From assembly GCF_002763455.1 (NCBI RefSeq), contig NZ_NIXK01000012.1:1-64000 (forward strand): a stretch of DNA of 64,000 nt. Reading direction: 5' to 3'. Made by a program: the position numbers and the translations under genes. Shown here one piece after another: positions 1-8,670 of this stretch. Numbering within the stretch: the stretch's first letter is position 1; every line of letters starts with the position of its first letter. This DNA is from Lentibacillus sediminis (lineage in GTDB: Bacteria; Bacillota; Bacilli; Bacillales; Amphibacillaceae). The notes under the pieces are model-generated. The model was given only the letters and a program-made list of their open reading frames with translations. It was not told where the DNA came from and did not search any database.

Positions 1-191
1 TTAGCAGGAGTAGGGTTCTTCACTTTTTTTAAGGCAGCTTTATCATCTTTCCATAACTCATAAGTCCCTTTTCGTTCAGCTAACATATTGTTGTAGACGA
101 AACGAACACATCCGAAAGTCTTGCGTATAATCAAAGCCTGTTCATCTGTTGGATATAATCTGAACTTGTACGCTTTATTTTGTTTAGTCAT
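1..191 (-). CDS. tnpB: TnpB-family RNA-guided nuclease of an IS200/IS605 element, 5' part only
   Basis: Reading leftwards from the ATG at 191 gives an open frame that runs off the window edge (63 codons visible). The visible residues (KAYKFRLYPTDEQ, then a CVRFVYN segment) are the standard N-terminus of TnpB, the IS605-type accessory nuclease related to Cas12. The start sits 11 bases after the tnpA stop and has a good ribosome site (GAGGTG, 7 bases upstream), so tnpA and tnpB are co-transcribed. The catalytic RuvC residues and the guide-RNA end lie outside the window, so activity cannot be judged. Confidence 0.9.
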   Translation of the reverse strand, partial: MTKQNKAYKFRLYPTDEQALIIRKTFGCVRFVYNNMLAERKGTYELWKDDKAALKKVKNPTPA

Positions 192-202
192 ATCAAATCA
201 CC

Positions 203-601
203 TCACTTTATCCCTTGATTTTCAATATATTTTTTCACCACTTCAATAGGGGAACCACCAGTCGTCAACAAACAAAAACTTCTTGACCAAAACATTTCTT
301 TCCATAGCTTTTTACGAACATGAGGAAAATTCTTCTTGATAAGCCTTGAACTGGCACTTTTATAGGTGTTGATGAATTTCGATAATTCACTGTTGGGTTG
401 TGCTTTGAACAAGATATGAATATGATCCATATCATGATTCCATTCGACTAATGTGATATTATATTTTTCACTCAATGACACAAATTTATCTTTAGCATAA
501 TGTGAAATGGTATCATCTATTACTTTCCTTCGATACTTCACGACTAACACAAGATGGTAATACATCGAGAATACTGAATGATTATTGCTGTCTAATTTCA
601 T
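203..601 (-). CDS. tnpA: IS200/IS605-family Y1 (HUH) transposase TnpA
   Basis: 132 residues, full length for the family. The HUH motif is the pair H60 and H62 (DHIHILF), and the catalytic tyrosine is Y125 (VVKKYIEN). This enzyme excises and inserts the element as single-stranded DNA by forming a 5'-phosphotyrosine link at subterminal hairpins. All key residues are present, so it looks functional. It is followed directly by tnpB, the IS605/IS608-type order. The start ATG at 601 is the family-typical start. Confidence 0.95.
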   Translation of the reverse strand: MKLDSNNHSVFSMYYHLVLVVKYRRKVIDDTISHYAKDKFVSLSEKYNITLVEWNHDMDHIHILFKAQPNSELSKFINTYKSASSRLIKKNFPHVRKKLWKEMFWSRSFCLLTTGGSPIEVVKKYIENQGIK

Positions 602-760
602 TGTTATATCAACCCTTATGTTTATAAGACTGATTATACCATGATGAACAAAAAGGCAAAAGAAAAAGCCTTTGGGCTGTCCTCCAACCGAAATTCATCT
701 CCCCCTTACCGTTGGGTTGCGCCCTTCACACGCTTGAAGAGGGAGACTTCTTTCGGAAGT
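602..760 (-). mobile_element. Probable left end of the IS200/IS605 element
   Basis: Upstream of tnpA lies a non-coding stretch with short inverted repeats: CCAAC (about 690) against GTTGG (about 712), and ACTTC/GAAGT around 748-762. Such hairpins are how Y1 transposases recognise the left end. Homology to the DinB gene appears to stop near 757-765, which I take as the outer boundary. The exact end and the target tetranucleotide or pentanucleotide are not determined because the right end is outside the window. Confidence 0.45.
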
Positions 761-978
761 ACGTTAAAATTGGACTGTTCATATCTGAATTGCCATATCT
801 CATTCCAATAAATAAGGTGATGCACAATCTCTGCGATACTATGACTTTCCCCATCAGGCTTCCAAAATGCTTCTTTTTCGGAAATCCCCTCAACCGCTTC
901 CTGAAAAGTGACATACCAGCTGCAATCATTTGCATTTGCTGACAATTGATTTAGCAATACAGTTTTTGCATGTGTCAC
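757..978 (-). pseudogene. DinB-family protein, cut off after about 70 residues by the IS element
   Basis: From a GTG at 978 (ribosome site GAGAGGGTGAT just upstream) the frame encodes THAKTVLLNQL ... SIAEIVHHLIYWNE, the first helices of the DinB/YfiT four-helix fold; the metal-binding His of the family is expected in the HHL segment. A complete protein would have about 150-165 residues. Here the frame runs into the IS left end, reads about 14 unrelated residues and stops at 706. The start lies 6 bases after the upstream phosphatase stop, so the two formed an operon. The 3' half should lie on the far side of the element. Confidence 0.7.
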
Positions 979-983
979 TTCTA

Positions 984-1562
984 TCACCCTCTCCCTGACC
1001 CTGACCCTTTTTTCTGCTTGCCGCGGCTCCACACTCTTTCAAAGGCTACATTATCTCTGTCATTTGTTAAAAGAAACACATCTGGATTGCTAAGCTTTTT
1101 CCACTCACCAAACCCGAACTCCTCGTTTATATGTTTTAAGAGCAATGACATCAAATTCCCATGTGTCACAATAATTGTATTTTCAGCCTCACTTTCCCAA
1201 ACACCCTGCAACACTTCCCCTATTCGCTTCATTGCTTCCCTGCTGGACTCTCCACCTGCATATCTCAAATCCATGTCATCAAACGTTGCTCGCAATTTGG
1301 GTAACCAGTCAGATAAATTTTCTGTACTGAGAACGCGTTCTGTTAATTGCTGATTCATTTCTACAGTAAGGTTCAATTGCTCTGCCAACGGCTTGATGGA
1401 TTGAAACGCACGTTCAAATGGACTTGATAATATACGGTCAATCTTCATGCCAGAAAAATGATTAGCCAGCTCCAGCGCTTGTTTTCGTCCTTCTTCTGTC
1501 AGCAGCGCCTCGCCTGACTGACCTTGTGCCTCGCAATGTCTTATAATATAAACCTTTTTCAT
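984..1562 (-). CDS. Histidine phosphatase (phosphoglycerate-mutase-like) family protein
   Basis: 192 residues. The phosphate-accepting histidine is H9 in IIRHCE (the family RHG motif, with Cys for Gly), and the second catalytic histidine is H134 in VTHGN. These define branch 1 of the histidine phosphatase superfamily, cytosolic enzymes that dephosphorylate sugar phosphates or small metabolites; the substrate cannot be read from the sequence. The C-terminus is an unusual basic Gly/Ser/Lys tail. ATG at 1562 follows GGGGTGAT. The interrupted DinB gene follows within 6 bases. Confidence 0.85.
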   Translation of the reverse strand: MKKVYIIRHCEAQGQSGEALLTEEGRKQALELANHFSGMKIDRILSSPFERAFQSIKPLAEQLNLTVEMNQQLTERVLSTENLSDWLPKLRATFDDMDLRYAGGESSREAMKRIGEVLQGVWESEAENTIIVTHGNLMSLLLKHINEEFGFGEWKKLSNPDVFLLTNDRDNVAFERVWSRGKQKKGSGSGRG

Positions 1563-1692
1563 GAGATCACCCCATGCACGTTTTTACAGCTCTAATAAAA
1601 AGAGAATAACACAAATATCTAAATGTTTACAGTTATTTAAAATTTATTTATGATAAGAGTGATGCAGATTTCATCATGAAAGGGACATAAGG

Positions 1693-2316
1693 ATGAAAAA
1701 GAGGCAAGTGGGAATTTAACTTTATGATTATGTAGATGTTTTAGATTTCACAGGACCAGCTGAAGTCCTATCATTAACTGCCAACAATAAAGCTGAGCAA
1801 ACCATTATCCTTTACAAGAAGCATTTATTGCCCACGAAACCTTTCGAAGTGGTTACTATATCGGAAACAGGGGTGCAAATAAAAACTCATTCAGGGATAA
1901 AAGTAGAACCCGATTTTAGTATTGATGATGTTCCTGAGATGGATATTCTAATAATTCCAGGTGGGCCATTAAGAGCAGTTCAATCCGTGGCTAAAAACCA
2001 AAAGATAATAGACTGGATTAATAAAAACAAAAATATTGAGTACGTATGTTCAGTTTGTACCGGTGCATATATATTAGGTGCAACTGGTTTGTTAGATGGA
2101 AAGAAAGCAACAACCCACCATTTAGCATTGAAAGTGCTGCAAGAAAAATATCCCAGCATTCGAGTAGTATCAGACAGCAAAGTTGTACATGACAGTAATC
2201 TCATAACTTCCGGAGGGGTTTCTTCAGGAATTAACATGGCGCTATATCTTGTGGAGCAAATTATGGGGAAAACTATCGCTGAAAGAACAGCTAAAACTAT
2301 TGAATTTATCCAATGA
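1693..2316 (+). pseudogene. DJ-1/PfpI (ThiJ) family protein with an in-frame stop at codon 9
   Basis: From ATG 1693 (GGGACATAAGG upstream) the frame reads MKKRQVGI, a TAA at 1717, then LYDYVDVLDFTGPAEVL and a full DJ-1/PfpI domain to 2316. The nucleophile cysteine lies in VCTGAYILGA, with the family motif TGLLDGKKATTHH after it. The stop falls where relatives have a leucine (TTA changed to TAA), so a single substitution disables the gene. A restart is possible only at a TTG at 1828, which would remove the first beta-strand. These proteins are chaperone, glyoxalase or protease-like in different lineages; the function here is unknown. Confidence 0.75.
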
Positions 2317-2358
2317 AAATGACTCTGATTCCAAAACTCGGCTGAGGGTTGCTTTACA

Positions 2359-2754
2359 TTGCATACTTCTCCACCATATAAAAGACTGCTCACAGCCAGC
2401 TTGCTTGTTCTGGCATTTTACCTAACTATTGGCGGACTAACCCCCCAAGAAGAGGTTACCATTGACGCAGCAGACTTGCCCGATCATTATTTGACCAAAG
2501 AGGGCTACGTTGTTTTCAGAGGAATCGGTTTTATATGGATAGCGGATGAACCAATAAATATGGTGGAAAGGTTAACGGGTTATTTCACTTTGGACGATTA
2601 CGTTATCGTTTCCCAGAACACTCAAGCTAAGGACCAAAATATATTTCGAGGGCTCAGGATAAACCAGAAAGTGCGTGTTTATGGTGACTTTATAAGGGAA
2701 TCTAATCCACCCAGAATCTATACTAATTATATTGAGAGATTGGACAGCAATTAG
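2359..2754 (+). CDS. DUF3221-like membrane-anchored or secreted protein
   Basis: 131 residues. A basic stretch (PPYKRLL) is followed by a hydrophobic segment at about residues 10-27, a signal anchor or uncleaved signal peptide. The exported part has an OB-like pattern with YVVFRGIGFIWIADEP, as in Bacillus DUF3221 proteins. The TTG start at 2359 follows GAGGGT. Function unknown. It overlaps slightly with the upstream extension of the next frame, but not with that gene's chosen start. Confidence 0.6.
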   Translation: MHTSPPYKRLLTASLLVLAFYLTIGGLTPQEEVTIDAADLPDHYLTKEGYVVFRGIGFIWIADEPINMVERLTGYFTLDDYVIVSQNTQAKDQNIFRGLRINQKVRVYGDFIRESNPPRIYTNYIERLDSN

Positions 2755-2788
2755 GGGTACATGTCCGATATACATAGGAGGGGAAATT

Positions 2789-3136
2789 TTGTTCCATAGA
2801 AGAAAAAGCTACCTCATCAAAAGCGAATTTGCGGAAACACTGAACGAACACTTTAACAAAACCAATCTGCCGAACCAGGTAAAACACGGTTCCCGACTGA
2901 TAGGGCGATGGATGAAGGATAACAAAGATGGCACCACCGAAATTTTTGCAATCTGGGAATATGACAGCTATGAGGATTACTTGGATATTGAATCAGCTAT
3001 CAGAAACGACTCGGCCCATGTTGCACGTGTAAAAACGTGGTATGACCAGCATGGGGGAAGAGAATTTGTTTTAAAGGAATATATGCTGGAAGTGAAAAAT
3101 GAAGTGATTGAATCAACTATAGAGCGAGGCAAATAA
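2789..3136 (+). CDS. NIPSNAP-family protein
   Basis: 115 residues from TTG 2789, chosen because AGGAGGGG lies 5 bases upstream; the longer frame from 2732 lacks a ribosome site. The pattern MFHRRKSYLIK ... GRWMKDNKDGTTEIFAIWEYDSYEDY fits the NIPSNAP dimeric alpha-beta barrel fold found in small Bacillus proteins. No catalytic residues are established for the family, so no reaction is proposed. Confidence 0.6.
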   Translation: MFHRRKSYLIKSEFAETLNEHFNKTNLPNQVKHGSRLIGRWMKDNKDGTTEIFAIWEYDSYEDYLDIESAIRNDSAHVARVKTWYDQHGGREFVLKEYMLEVKNEVIESTIERGK

Positions 3137-3293
3137 CAAATTGACACTTTAGCCTTAAATCTCGCCGCTTTAATCATCCATATGCATCATGCCACTCCTA
3201 CAGTTATCTTCGTTTGATATGGTTTGCCCCGGTATAAATTCCAGGGTCTTTCCTGACAATAAGAAGAAATACAAGATGAAGAGAGTGAAATCG

Positions 3294-3971
3294 ATGGAAC
3301 AAGAAGAAAAATTAAAAACAGCAGCAACTGCCATGGGAAGTGATCTCAAGGTACAAACCTTTGGCGGCGCTGAGAAAACAACCGAATCAGTCCTTGATAT
3401 GAAATTGGTTGAAAGTATCATCAATGATTGGAACGCGATGGCCAAAAAGATGGCCAACCAGACCGTTAAACAATACGGTTCGCCAAACGAAGCAACGGAA
3501 AGCAGGTTAATCTGGTATAACAACGGACCCTGGAAACGGACAATTATTTATCGTGATGAAATTCCGCACGATTTTCCCCAGCCACATACGGATGTGATCG
3601 AAAACTATATAAACTATTCCGTGCCACCTGAAAAGTTTAGCGAACTTGCCAAATTTGATGGCAGTGTGATCGTGGAAAGAACACGAGGGGAAGTGTCTTC
3701 CAGATGTGATATGGAAGCTGCTAATATCCTCGCCCTCAACTTGATGAATGATATCGTAAAAGATGAATTGAGCGCTGAAGAAGCCCGAGACAAGTATTGT
3801 GAAATAACCTCTGCTTTTATGATAAATAAACCGTCTCCTTATGCAGAAAATCTCCAATTCGATGTGTCAAAAGAGGCAAATTATGATACAGATGTTGTGA
3901 TGATTGCCGATGAGATGGCGAAGCAAGGGATGGAAAAAGTGAAAGATATGACGAAGAACAATGAGGGTTAA
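3294..3971 (+). CDS. Conserved hypothetical protein
   Basis: 225 residues from ATG 3294 (GAGAGTG 8 bases upstream); an ATG at 3276 is an alternative. The protein is soluble with no membrane segment. Its strongest blocks are RLIWYNNGPWKRTIIYRDE and the ENYINYSVPP segment, followed by DMEAANILALNLMNDIV. The pattern looks like a conserved family, but I do not recognise a named domain. No partner is evident: it stands between a NIPSNAP gene and the aldolase with its own spacing. Confidence 0.6.
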   Translation: MEQEEKLKTAATAMGSDLKVQTFGGAEKTTESVLDMKLVESIINDWNAMAKKMANQTVKQYGSPNEATESRLIWYNNGPWKRTIIYRDEIPHDFPQPHTDVIENYINYSVPPEKFSELAKFDGSVIVERTRGEVSSRCDMEAANILALNLMNDIVKDELSAEEARDKYCEITSAFMINKPSPYAENLQFDVSKEANYDTDVVMIADEMAKQGMEKVKDMTKNNEG

Positions 3972-3986
3972 GTTGTCACCCATCCA

Positions 3987-4211
3987 TTGGCCGAATATTT
4001 GCCAGTTTGGCTGGCTTTCGGTATATTTAAACCAACAAACTCTATTGCAGGTGGTGGGAGTTCGTTGGAGAAAATTATTAGTGATCAACAAGAAGGAAAA
4101 GAATGGCTGCTTATTATGGTTGCTGTTTTGTCGCTCGCCACTTTCAAGAAAATCAAAAGGTTAGAGCTGTATAAAGAAAAGCTGCAGCGGAATTTTAAGT
4201 ATTTTGAGTGA
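3987..4211 (+). CDS. Possible small hypothetical protein
   Basis: A 74-residue frame from TTG 3987, in the same frame as the preceding gene just after its stop, so it could also be a former C-terminal extension. It has a moderately hydrophobic segment (LLIMVAVLSLATF) and a basic tail. The start lacks a close ribosome site (GAGGGTTAAG is about 15 bases upstream). Kept at low confidence because nothing else explains the 300 bases before the aldolase. Confidence 0.25.
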   Translation: MAEYLPVWLAFGIFKPTNSIAGGGSSLEKIISDQQEGKEWLLIMVAVLSLATFKKIKRLELYKEKLQRNFKYFE

Positions 4212-4287
4212 ATGTTTATTTGACCTCCAGCCATGCATAAAGTGTTACAATAGAACATGATAGAACGTGTGAAAAGGAGTGGAATAG

Positions 4288-5181
4288 ATGCAGGAAAAAC
4301 ACCTGGAAAAGATCAAGAATGGAAAAGGATTCATCGCAGCATTGGACCAGAGCGGTGGCAGTACGCCAAAGGCCTTAGCAGCTTACGGTGTATCGGAAAA
4401 TGATTTTGCAAACGAAGAGGAAATGTTCGACCTGGTACATCAAATGCGGACGCGAATCATCACCTCCCCTGCTTTTGATTCAGAGCATATTCTCGGGGCC
4501 ATTTTATTTGAACAAACCATGGACCGGGAAATCGAAGGCAAATACACGGCTGATTATTTGGCTGAAGAAAAAGGCATCGTACCATTTTTAAAAGTCGACA
4601 AAGGTTTGGCTGACGTTGCCAATGGCGTACAGAAGATGAAACCAATTAATGACTTGGAAGAAACATTGAACCGAGCGAACGAGCGCCACATCTTTGGCAC
4701 AAAAATGCGCTCCGTCATTAAAGAGGCGAACGCACAAGGCATTGAAGAAGTAGCTGACCAGCAATTTCAGATTGGAAAGCAAATTCTCGCAGCAGGGCTT
4801 GTCCCAATTATCGAGCCGGAAGTTGATATCCACTCGAGTGATAAAGAACAATCCGAAGAAATATTAAAAGATGAGCTATTGAAGCAGTTGAGTCAGCTAA
4901 ATGAAGATCAGAATGTGATGCTCAAATTATCCATTCCAACTGCGGCAAATGCTTATAAAGAATTAATCGATCACCCGCGTGTGCTGCGTGTTGTTGCACT
5001 TTCCGGCGGTTATTCCCGCGAAGAAGCAAATGAGAAATTAAAAGAAAATGATGGCTTGATCGCCAGCTTCTCTAGGGCATTAAGTGCAGACTTACATGTC
5101 GATCAGTCGGACGAAGAATTCAACGCAGCATTGAAAGAGGCGGTTGATTCTATTTATGATGCGTCGGTGAATAAGAATTAG
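4288..5181 (+). CDS. fda: Class I fructose-bisphosphate aldolase
   Basis: 297 residues, full length. It cleaves fructose-1,6-bisphosphate to dihydroxyacetone phosphate and glyceraldehyde-3-phosphate through a Schiff base rather than a metal. [18 protein letters not shown] near the N-terminus and VMLKLSIPT (the lysine being the likely Schiff-base residue) match the bacterial class I group seen in Staphylococcus and halophilic Bacillaceae. The start has AAAAGGAGTGG upstream. The gene is monocistronic, closed by a strong hairpin at 5216-5260. Confidence 0.92.
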   Translation: MQEKHLEKIKNGKGFIAALDQSGGSTPKALAAYGVSENDFANEEEMFDLVHQMRTRIITSPAFDSEHILGAILFEQTMDREIEGKYTADYLAEEKGIVPFLKVDKGLADVANGVQKMKPINDLEETLNRANERHIFGTKMRSVIKEANAQGIEEVADQQFQIGKQILAAGLVPIIEPEVDIHSSDKEQSEEILKDELLKQLSQLNEDQNVMLKLSIPTAANAYKELIDHPRVLRVVALSGGYSREEANEKLKENDGLIASFSRALSADLHVDQSDEEFNAALKEAVDSIYDASVNKN

Positions 5182-5215
5182 TGTGAAAAGAGACTGGGCA
5201 TAGCTCTTTTTAATG

Positions 5216-5260
5216 AATAAACCGCATGGAATCTAATTTAAGATTTCATGCGGTTTATTT
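5216..5260 (+). terminator. Rho-independent terminator after fda
   Basis: A near-perfect stem of about 18 pairs (AATAAACCGCATG against CATGCGGTTTATT) is followed by TTTT. It lies 35 bases after the aldolase stop. Confidence 0.9.
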
Positions 5261-5372
5261 TCGAGTTAAACATGCCTTAGCTCCGGCAAAATTAATGTGT
5301 TGAATATTTTGCCCAATAGTTTTATTTTAGAATTATAAATAAAGAATAGCAGTGGATGCTTCGGGCTACACC

Positions 5373-5405
5373 TAAAGGAACTGGATATGTCCAGTCCCCT
5401 TTTAT
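5373..5405. terminator. Bidirectional terminator between fda and the VWA lipoprotein gene
   Basis: The hairpin GGAACTGGA / TCCAGTCCC is followed on the plus strand by CCTTTTATTTATTTTT. It lies 34 bases after the stop of the minus-strand lipoprotein gene, so it probably serves that gene as well as backing up fda. Confidence 0.6.
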
Positions 5406-5438
5406 TTATTTTTGCATTTGCTATACTCATGGATAACC

Positions 5439-6860
5439 CTAATCCGGCGCATTCTGATCATATTTTTCCTGAATTTCATTAGTAGCATCTTCAAAATCTT
5501 TATCCTTTACTTCTGCTAAATCATCCCATGCTTGGTTTTTGAGTTCTATGAGCATATCCACGCGTGCATCCCGCCGATCATATAATTTCATCTTGAAATC
5601 CAGGCTAATGGCCTCCCTCTCATAGTCCAAATAATCAAATACCTTTTTAAAATTATGATTTTCCATTCGATAGCGATCGGTCCATTCTCCACGAAAATCA
5701 CGCATCATCTGGGCTCTGTCCACATTTTCCATTCTTGCATCACCCATTGCATTGGCCCGCCACAATCGCCATTCGCCGGCAAGCTCTGCAGCCCGCTGAA
5801 ATTCATCCTGCAGCTGTTCCTGGTTATCGACATCCGCATAGGTCCCGTCTGCTGCCTCTGCAACTTCTTCCAGCTGCTTTTGCCCTTCGTTGTCTACACC
5901 AAAACCAATCACGTTGACAATAGGAGTAATATTGGATGCAGCAAGATCCTCTGCCTCCTGAACCGGATCCCCGTCACAGGTCTCTACGCCATCGCTGACT
6001 ATATAAATGAGATTGGTGTTGTTTTCCCCATCATATTCGGAAAGATCCGACTTGGCTAGAGAAATTGCCTCAGCGAGCGGTGTCCAGCCTGTCGGACTAA
6101 ACTTCTCCATCGCCTCAGCCAGTCCTTCTTCATCATAAGGTGCCATGCCATACACAAGTTCATTGCTCGCACAGGAAATTTCTTTATCTTCACTGGCATT
6201 GCTTCCTTCAAATCCATATACTCGAAGTCCGACATTTGCTTCCTCCGGCAAACTTTCCCCGAATTCTGCAATTGCTTCCTTGGCCAGTTCCATCCTGGTC
6301 TGATCCCCTTGGTAATTCGCCATGCTTCCACTGGAGTCCAAGATAATTTCGACATTGTAATTTTCTTTGAACTGGATTTCCTCCCCATTTATTTCTGGGC
6401 CTCCAACATCATATGTACCCCACTGGTCAACAACATCCTGAGGGTCTGGAAATTCCTCTGCAAACAGCGACAAAAGCTTTTGCCAATATGCATCTGCCTC
6501 TTCCTCACTGAATTCCTCCCCCGAAACCGGAAACTGATCCAGCACTTCTTCAATTTTCTGCTGCTGATCTTCATACTCTTTCCCGGAAAATTGGCCGCTT
6601 GGATAAGCTAACAGTTCTTCCATATTTTCAGGCGGTTCTGGAAGATCTGCAAAAAATTCATCTGCCGCCTCGCCCTGCGTTTCATTTGTATTCGCTTCTT
6701 CTGGTTTTTCCGCTTCCGGTTCGTCTGTTTGTTCTGCTTCCGCTGTCTCTTCCGACTCGGCTGGCTGCGTTTCTGTTCCATCATCTTGCCCTGAGGACGT
6801 AGAGCAACCTCCAAGTAGAAAGATACATAAAATGAAAGCAGCATAGCCCTTTTTCCACAT
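5439..6860 (-). CDS. von Willebrand factor A domain lipoprotein
   Basis: 473 residues from ATG 6860 (AAGGGGTGG 9 bases upstream; a GTG at 6881 is less well spaced). The lipobox LLGGCS gives lipidation of a cysteine near residue 19, then a long acidic Glu/Thr/Asn-rich linker. The VWA domain follows, with a complete MIDAS start IILDSSGSMANY (DxSxS) and IYIVSDGVETCDGD. After it comes a helical, charged region of about 110 residues. It is likely a surface-exposed metal-dependent adhesion or scaffold protein. Its partner is unknown and no operon mate is present. The strong acidity fits a halophile. Confidence 0.85.
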   Translation of the reverse strand: MWKKGYAAFILCIFLLGGCSTSSGQDDGTETQPAESEETAEAEQTDEPEAEKPEEANTNETQGEAADEFFADLPEPPENMEELLAYPSGQFSGKEYEDQQQKIEEVLDQFPVSGEEFSEEEADAYWQKLLSLFAEEFPDPQDVVDQWGTYDVGGPEINGEEIQFKENYNVEIILDSSGSMANYQGDQTRMELAKEAIAEFGESLPEEANVGLRVYGFEGSNASEDKEISCASNELVYGMAPYDEEGLAEAMEKFSPTGWTPLAEAISLAKSDLSEYDGENNTNLIYIVSDGVETCDGDPVQEAEDLAASNITPIVNVIGFGVDNEGQKQLEEVAEAADGTYADVDNQEQLQDEFQRAAELAGEWRLWRANAMGDARMENVDRAQMMRDFRGEWTDRYRMENHNFKKVFDYLDYEREAISLDFKMKLYDRRDARVDMLIELKNQAWDDLAEVKDKDFEDATNEIQEKYDQNAPD

Positions 6861-7162
6861 ATAGCTCTTCCACCCCTTCACCTAAGCTATTCTATAATCG
6901 TTTGGGCAATTATACCATATGGAATCTATTTCTTAATAGTGGATTTGATCCTTCCTCCTTCATCTCTACTGAACTAACAAAAACCAAAAGCTACGATATG
7001 TACTTTCAAGATTGTTCCTATTCAAACTGCCATTTTTCATAAAAAAAAGACAATCACTAAACAAATGAAAAAAATGACCGATAAGCAGGAGAGTATTACT
7101 ACCCAAAAATGGACAGAAGCTTATTCCATCTATCAGTCTCACTAAAAAGAGGAGCTGAAACA

Positions 7163-7501
7163 ATGTCTTCATCACTAAACGTTTTCAACAGTCAACAACT
7201 GAACTTTATTAATGGACGACGCCTGACATCAAATCAAGTTTTAACTCAACAGCCTATTAACACAGAAAGCCTGCAACTGGATAAACTGACCTTTTCCGAT
7301 GTGGTAGGGAACCTTGAAACCACAAACCAAAAGCTGAAAATTAGTGTTGTGGAAGAAAAACCAGACGAACCTTCTCTTTACGACCAATATTTTTCTTCGT
7401 TTATTGACAATATGGAGGGGACAAAAGAGGAGAAGAAACAGTTGCAAGGATACATTAAAGAAGCCATAGCCCGGGACTTAAAGGGTTTGCGGAGTTATTA
7501 A
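7163..7501 (+). CDS. Hypothetical small protein
   Basis: 112 residues from ATG 7163 (AGAGGAG 8 bases upstream). The protein is hydrophilic with no signal or membrane segment. The N-terminal half is rich in Asn, Gln and Thr; the C-terminal half (SLYDQYFSSFIDNMEG, then EEKKQLQGYIKEAIARDLK) should be helical. I do not recognise a family. It is followed directly by a broken AhpD-like gene. Confidence 0.6.
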   Translation: MSSSLNVFNSQQLNFINGRRLTSNQVLTQQPINTESLQLDKLTFSDVVGNLETTNQKLKISVVEEKPDEPSLYDQYFSSFIDNMEGTKEEKKQLQGYIKEAIARDLKGLRSY

Positions 7502-7509
7502 GGTTAAAG

Positions 7510-7816
7510 GTGTCCCAAATTAATGGCTGTCCCTATTGCATAAATTTACATTCGAAAAAAGCAATCAAATTCGGGGAGGAAGCGAGAATATCCGCATTAA
7601 AAAACTGGAAAGAGGAAGATGTTTTTTTCCGATAAAGAACGTGTTTGCTTAGAATTAGCAGAAAGAATAACCCTAATAGCGCAAAATGAAATCAGTGATG
7701 ATCTTTATCACATGGTGTCAAAGTACTTTTCGGACAAAGAATATATAGAGATTGTCATGATGATAAACACAGTCAATCTCTGGAACAGAATTGCCATCAC
7801 TTTTGGCAAAAAATGA
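7510..7816 (+). pseudogene. Carboxymuconolactone decarboxylase (AhpD-like) family remnant, 5'-truncated and frameshifted
   Basis: Two frames join to give SQINGCPYCINLHSKKA ... LKNWKEEDV, then FSDKERVCLELAERITLI ... NLWNRIAITF. This is the typical CMD/AhpD fold with the redox CxxC (C-P-Y-C). The frames are separated by a run of seven T at 7622-7628, where one base fewer restores the frame. About 37 N-terminal residues normally found before the CxxC are absent. The gene is therefore dead twice over, or its start has been lost and the T run miscounted. Confidence 0.7.
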
Positions 7817-7890
7817 TTCGCTGCCTCGGGCTGTCCAATGCTGATGGCCCGAAAATCCTCCATATTTAATGCGATGCGAGTAAAAAACTC

Positions 7891-8655
7891 CTAATCCTCC
7901 CCCTTAACCCGCTTCAACGTCGCTACAATCAGAAAGCTAACAATTACCAGCAAAAGCCATGAACTCACCTTCCCCACATGCACGAGGCTCCATGCATCGG
8001 TTTGGTTAGGATATTCCCATGCACCAAAGTAAGTCGCGATATTTTCTGCTATCCAGATGAAAAATCCAATTAGCACAAAGGAGAGAGCGAGCGGCATACG
8101 GTAACGGATTCCGCCAACCTCGTATATGACCCATGATTGCCAAAAGACGACGATGACAAGTCCGGCTAACCACCAGCGAACGTCCACCCAATAATGGTGG
8201 GTGAAAAAATTTAAGTAAATTGCGGCAGCAAGAGGGACAACAACCAAAAAAGGCGGCCAATGAACCAATCCCACATTCAGTCGCCTCCACGCCTGGCAGA
8301 GATAACTCGCTACACTTGCGTACATGAATCCGCTATATAATGGCACACCAAAAATTTTTGAATAGCCTTCCTCCGGGTACGACCAGGAGCCCATATGTAC
8401 CTTGAAAATTTCCAGCGCGAGGCCAATCAGGTGAAATAAGGTGATTACCTTTAGCTCATCCAGTGTTTCCAGCCCTGAACGCAACATAAACCATTGCATC
8501 AGCAAGCAGATGATCAGCAACCAGTCATATCGCGGCAGGAAGGGTAGATCCACAACTTGTGTAAAAGCCAAAGAAGCAAAAATAACGACAGGAAACAAGC
8601 AAGATAGGGCCTGCTGCCAGCCAAAACGAACAAGTTGCTTTAGTGCTCTCATCAC
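7891..8655 (-). CDS. DUF817 family membrane protein
   Basis: 254 residues with about eight hydrophobic segments. The block LGLALEIFKVHMGSWSYPEEG plus PLYSGFMYASVASYLCQAWRRL is diagnostic of DUF817, a family of unknown function. Start GTG 8655 has GGAGG 8 bases upstream; ATG 8652 is equally possible. The gene follows the UppS paralogue at 15 bases on the same strand, suggesting a shared transcript and perhaps a lipid-related role, which is inference only. Confidence 0.85.
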   Translation of the reverse strand: MMRALKQLVRFGWQQALSCLFPVVIFASLAFTQVVDLPFLPRYDWLLIICLLMQWFMLRSGLETLDELKVITLFHLIGLALEIFKVHMGSWSYPEEGYSKIFGVPLYSGFMYASVASYLCQAWRRLNVGLVHWPPFLVVVPLAAAIYLNFFTHHYWVDVRWWLAGLVIVVFWQSWVIYEVGGIRYRMPLALSFVLIGFFIWIAENIATYFGAWEYPNQTDAWSLVHVGKVSSWLLLVIVSFLIVATLKRVKGED

Positions 8656-8670
8656 TCAGCCATCCTCCAT

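Noticed and set aside
4212-4287. Consensus promoter for fda
   Set aside because: TTGACC and TACAAT occur upstream but are 20 bases apart, too far for a normal SigA promoter, so I did not annotate it.
7066-7145. 26-codon frame just before the gene at 7163
   Set aside because: No ribosome site; poly-A rich start is likely chance.
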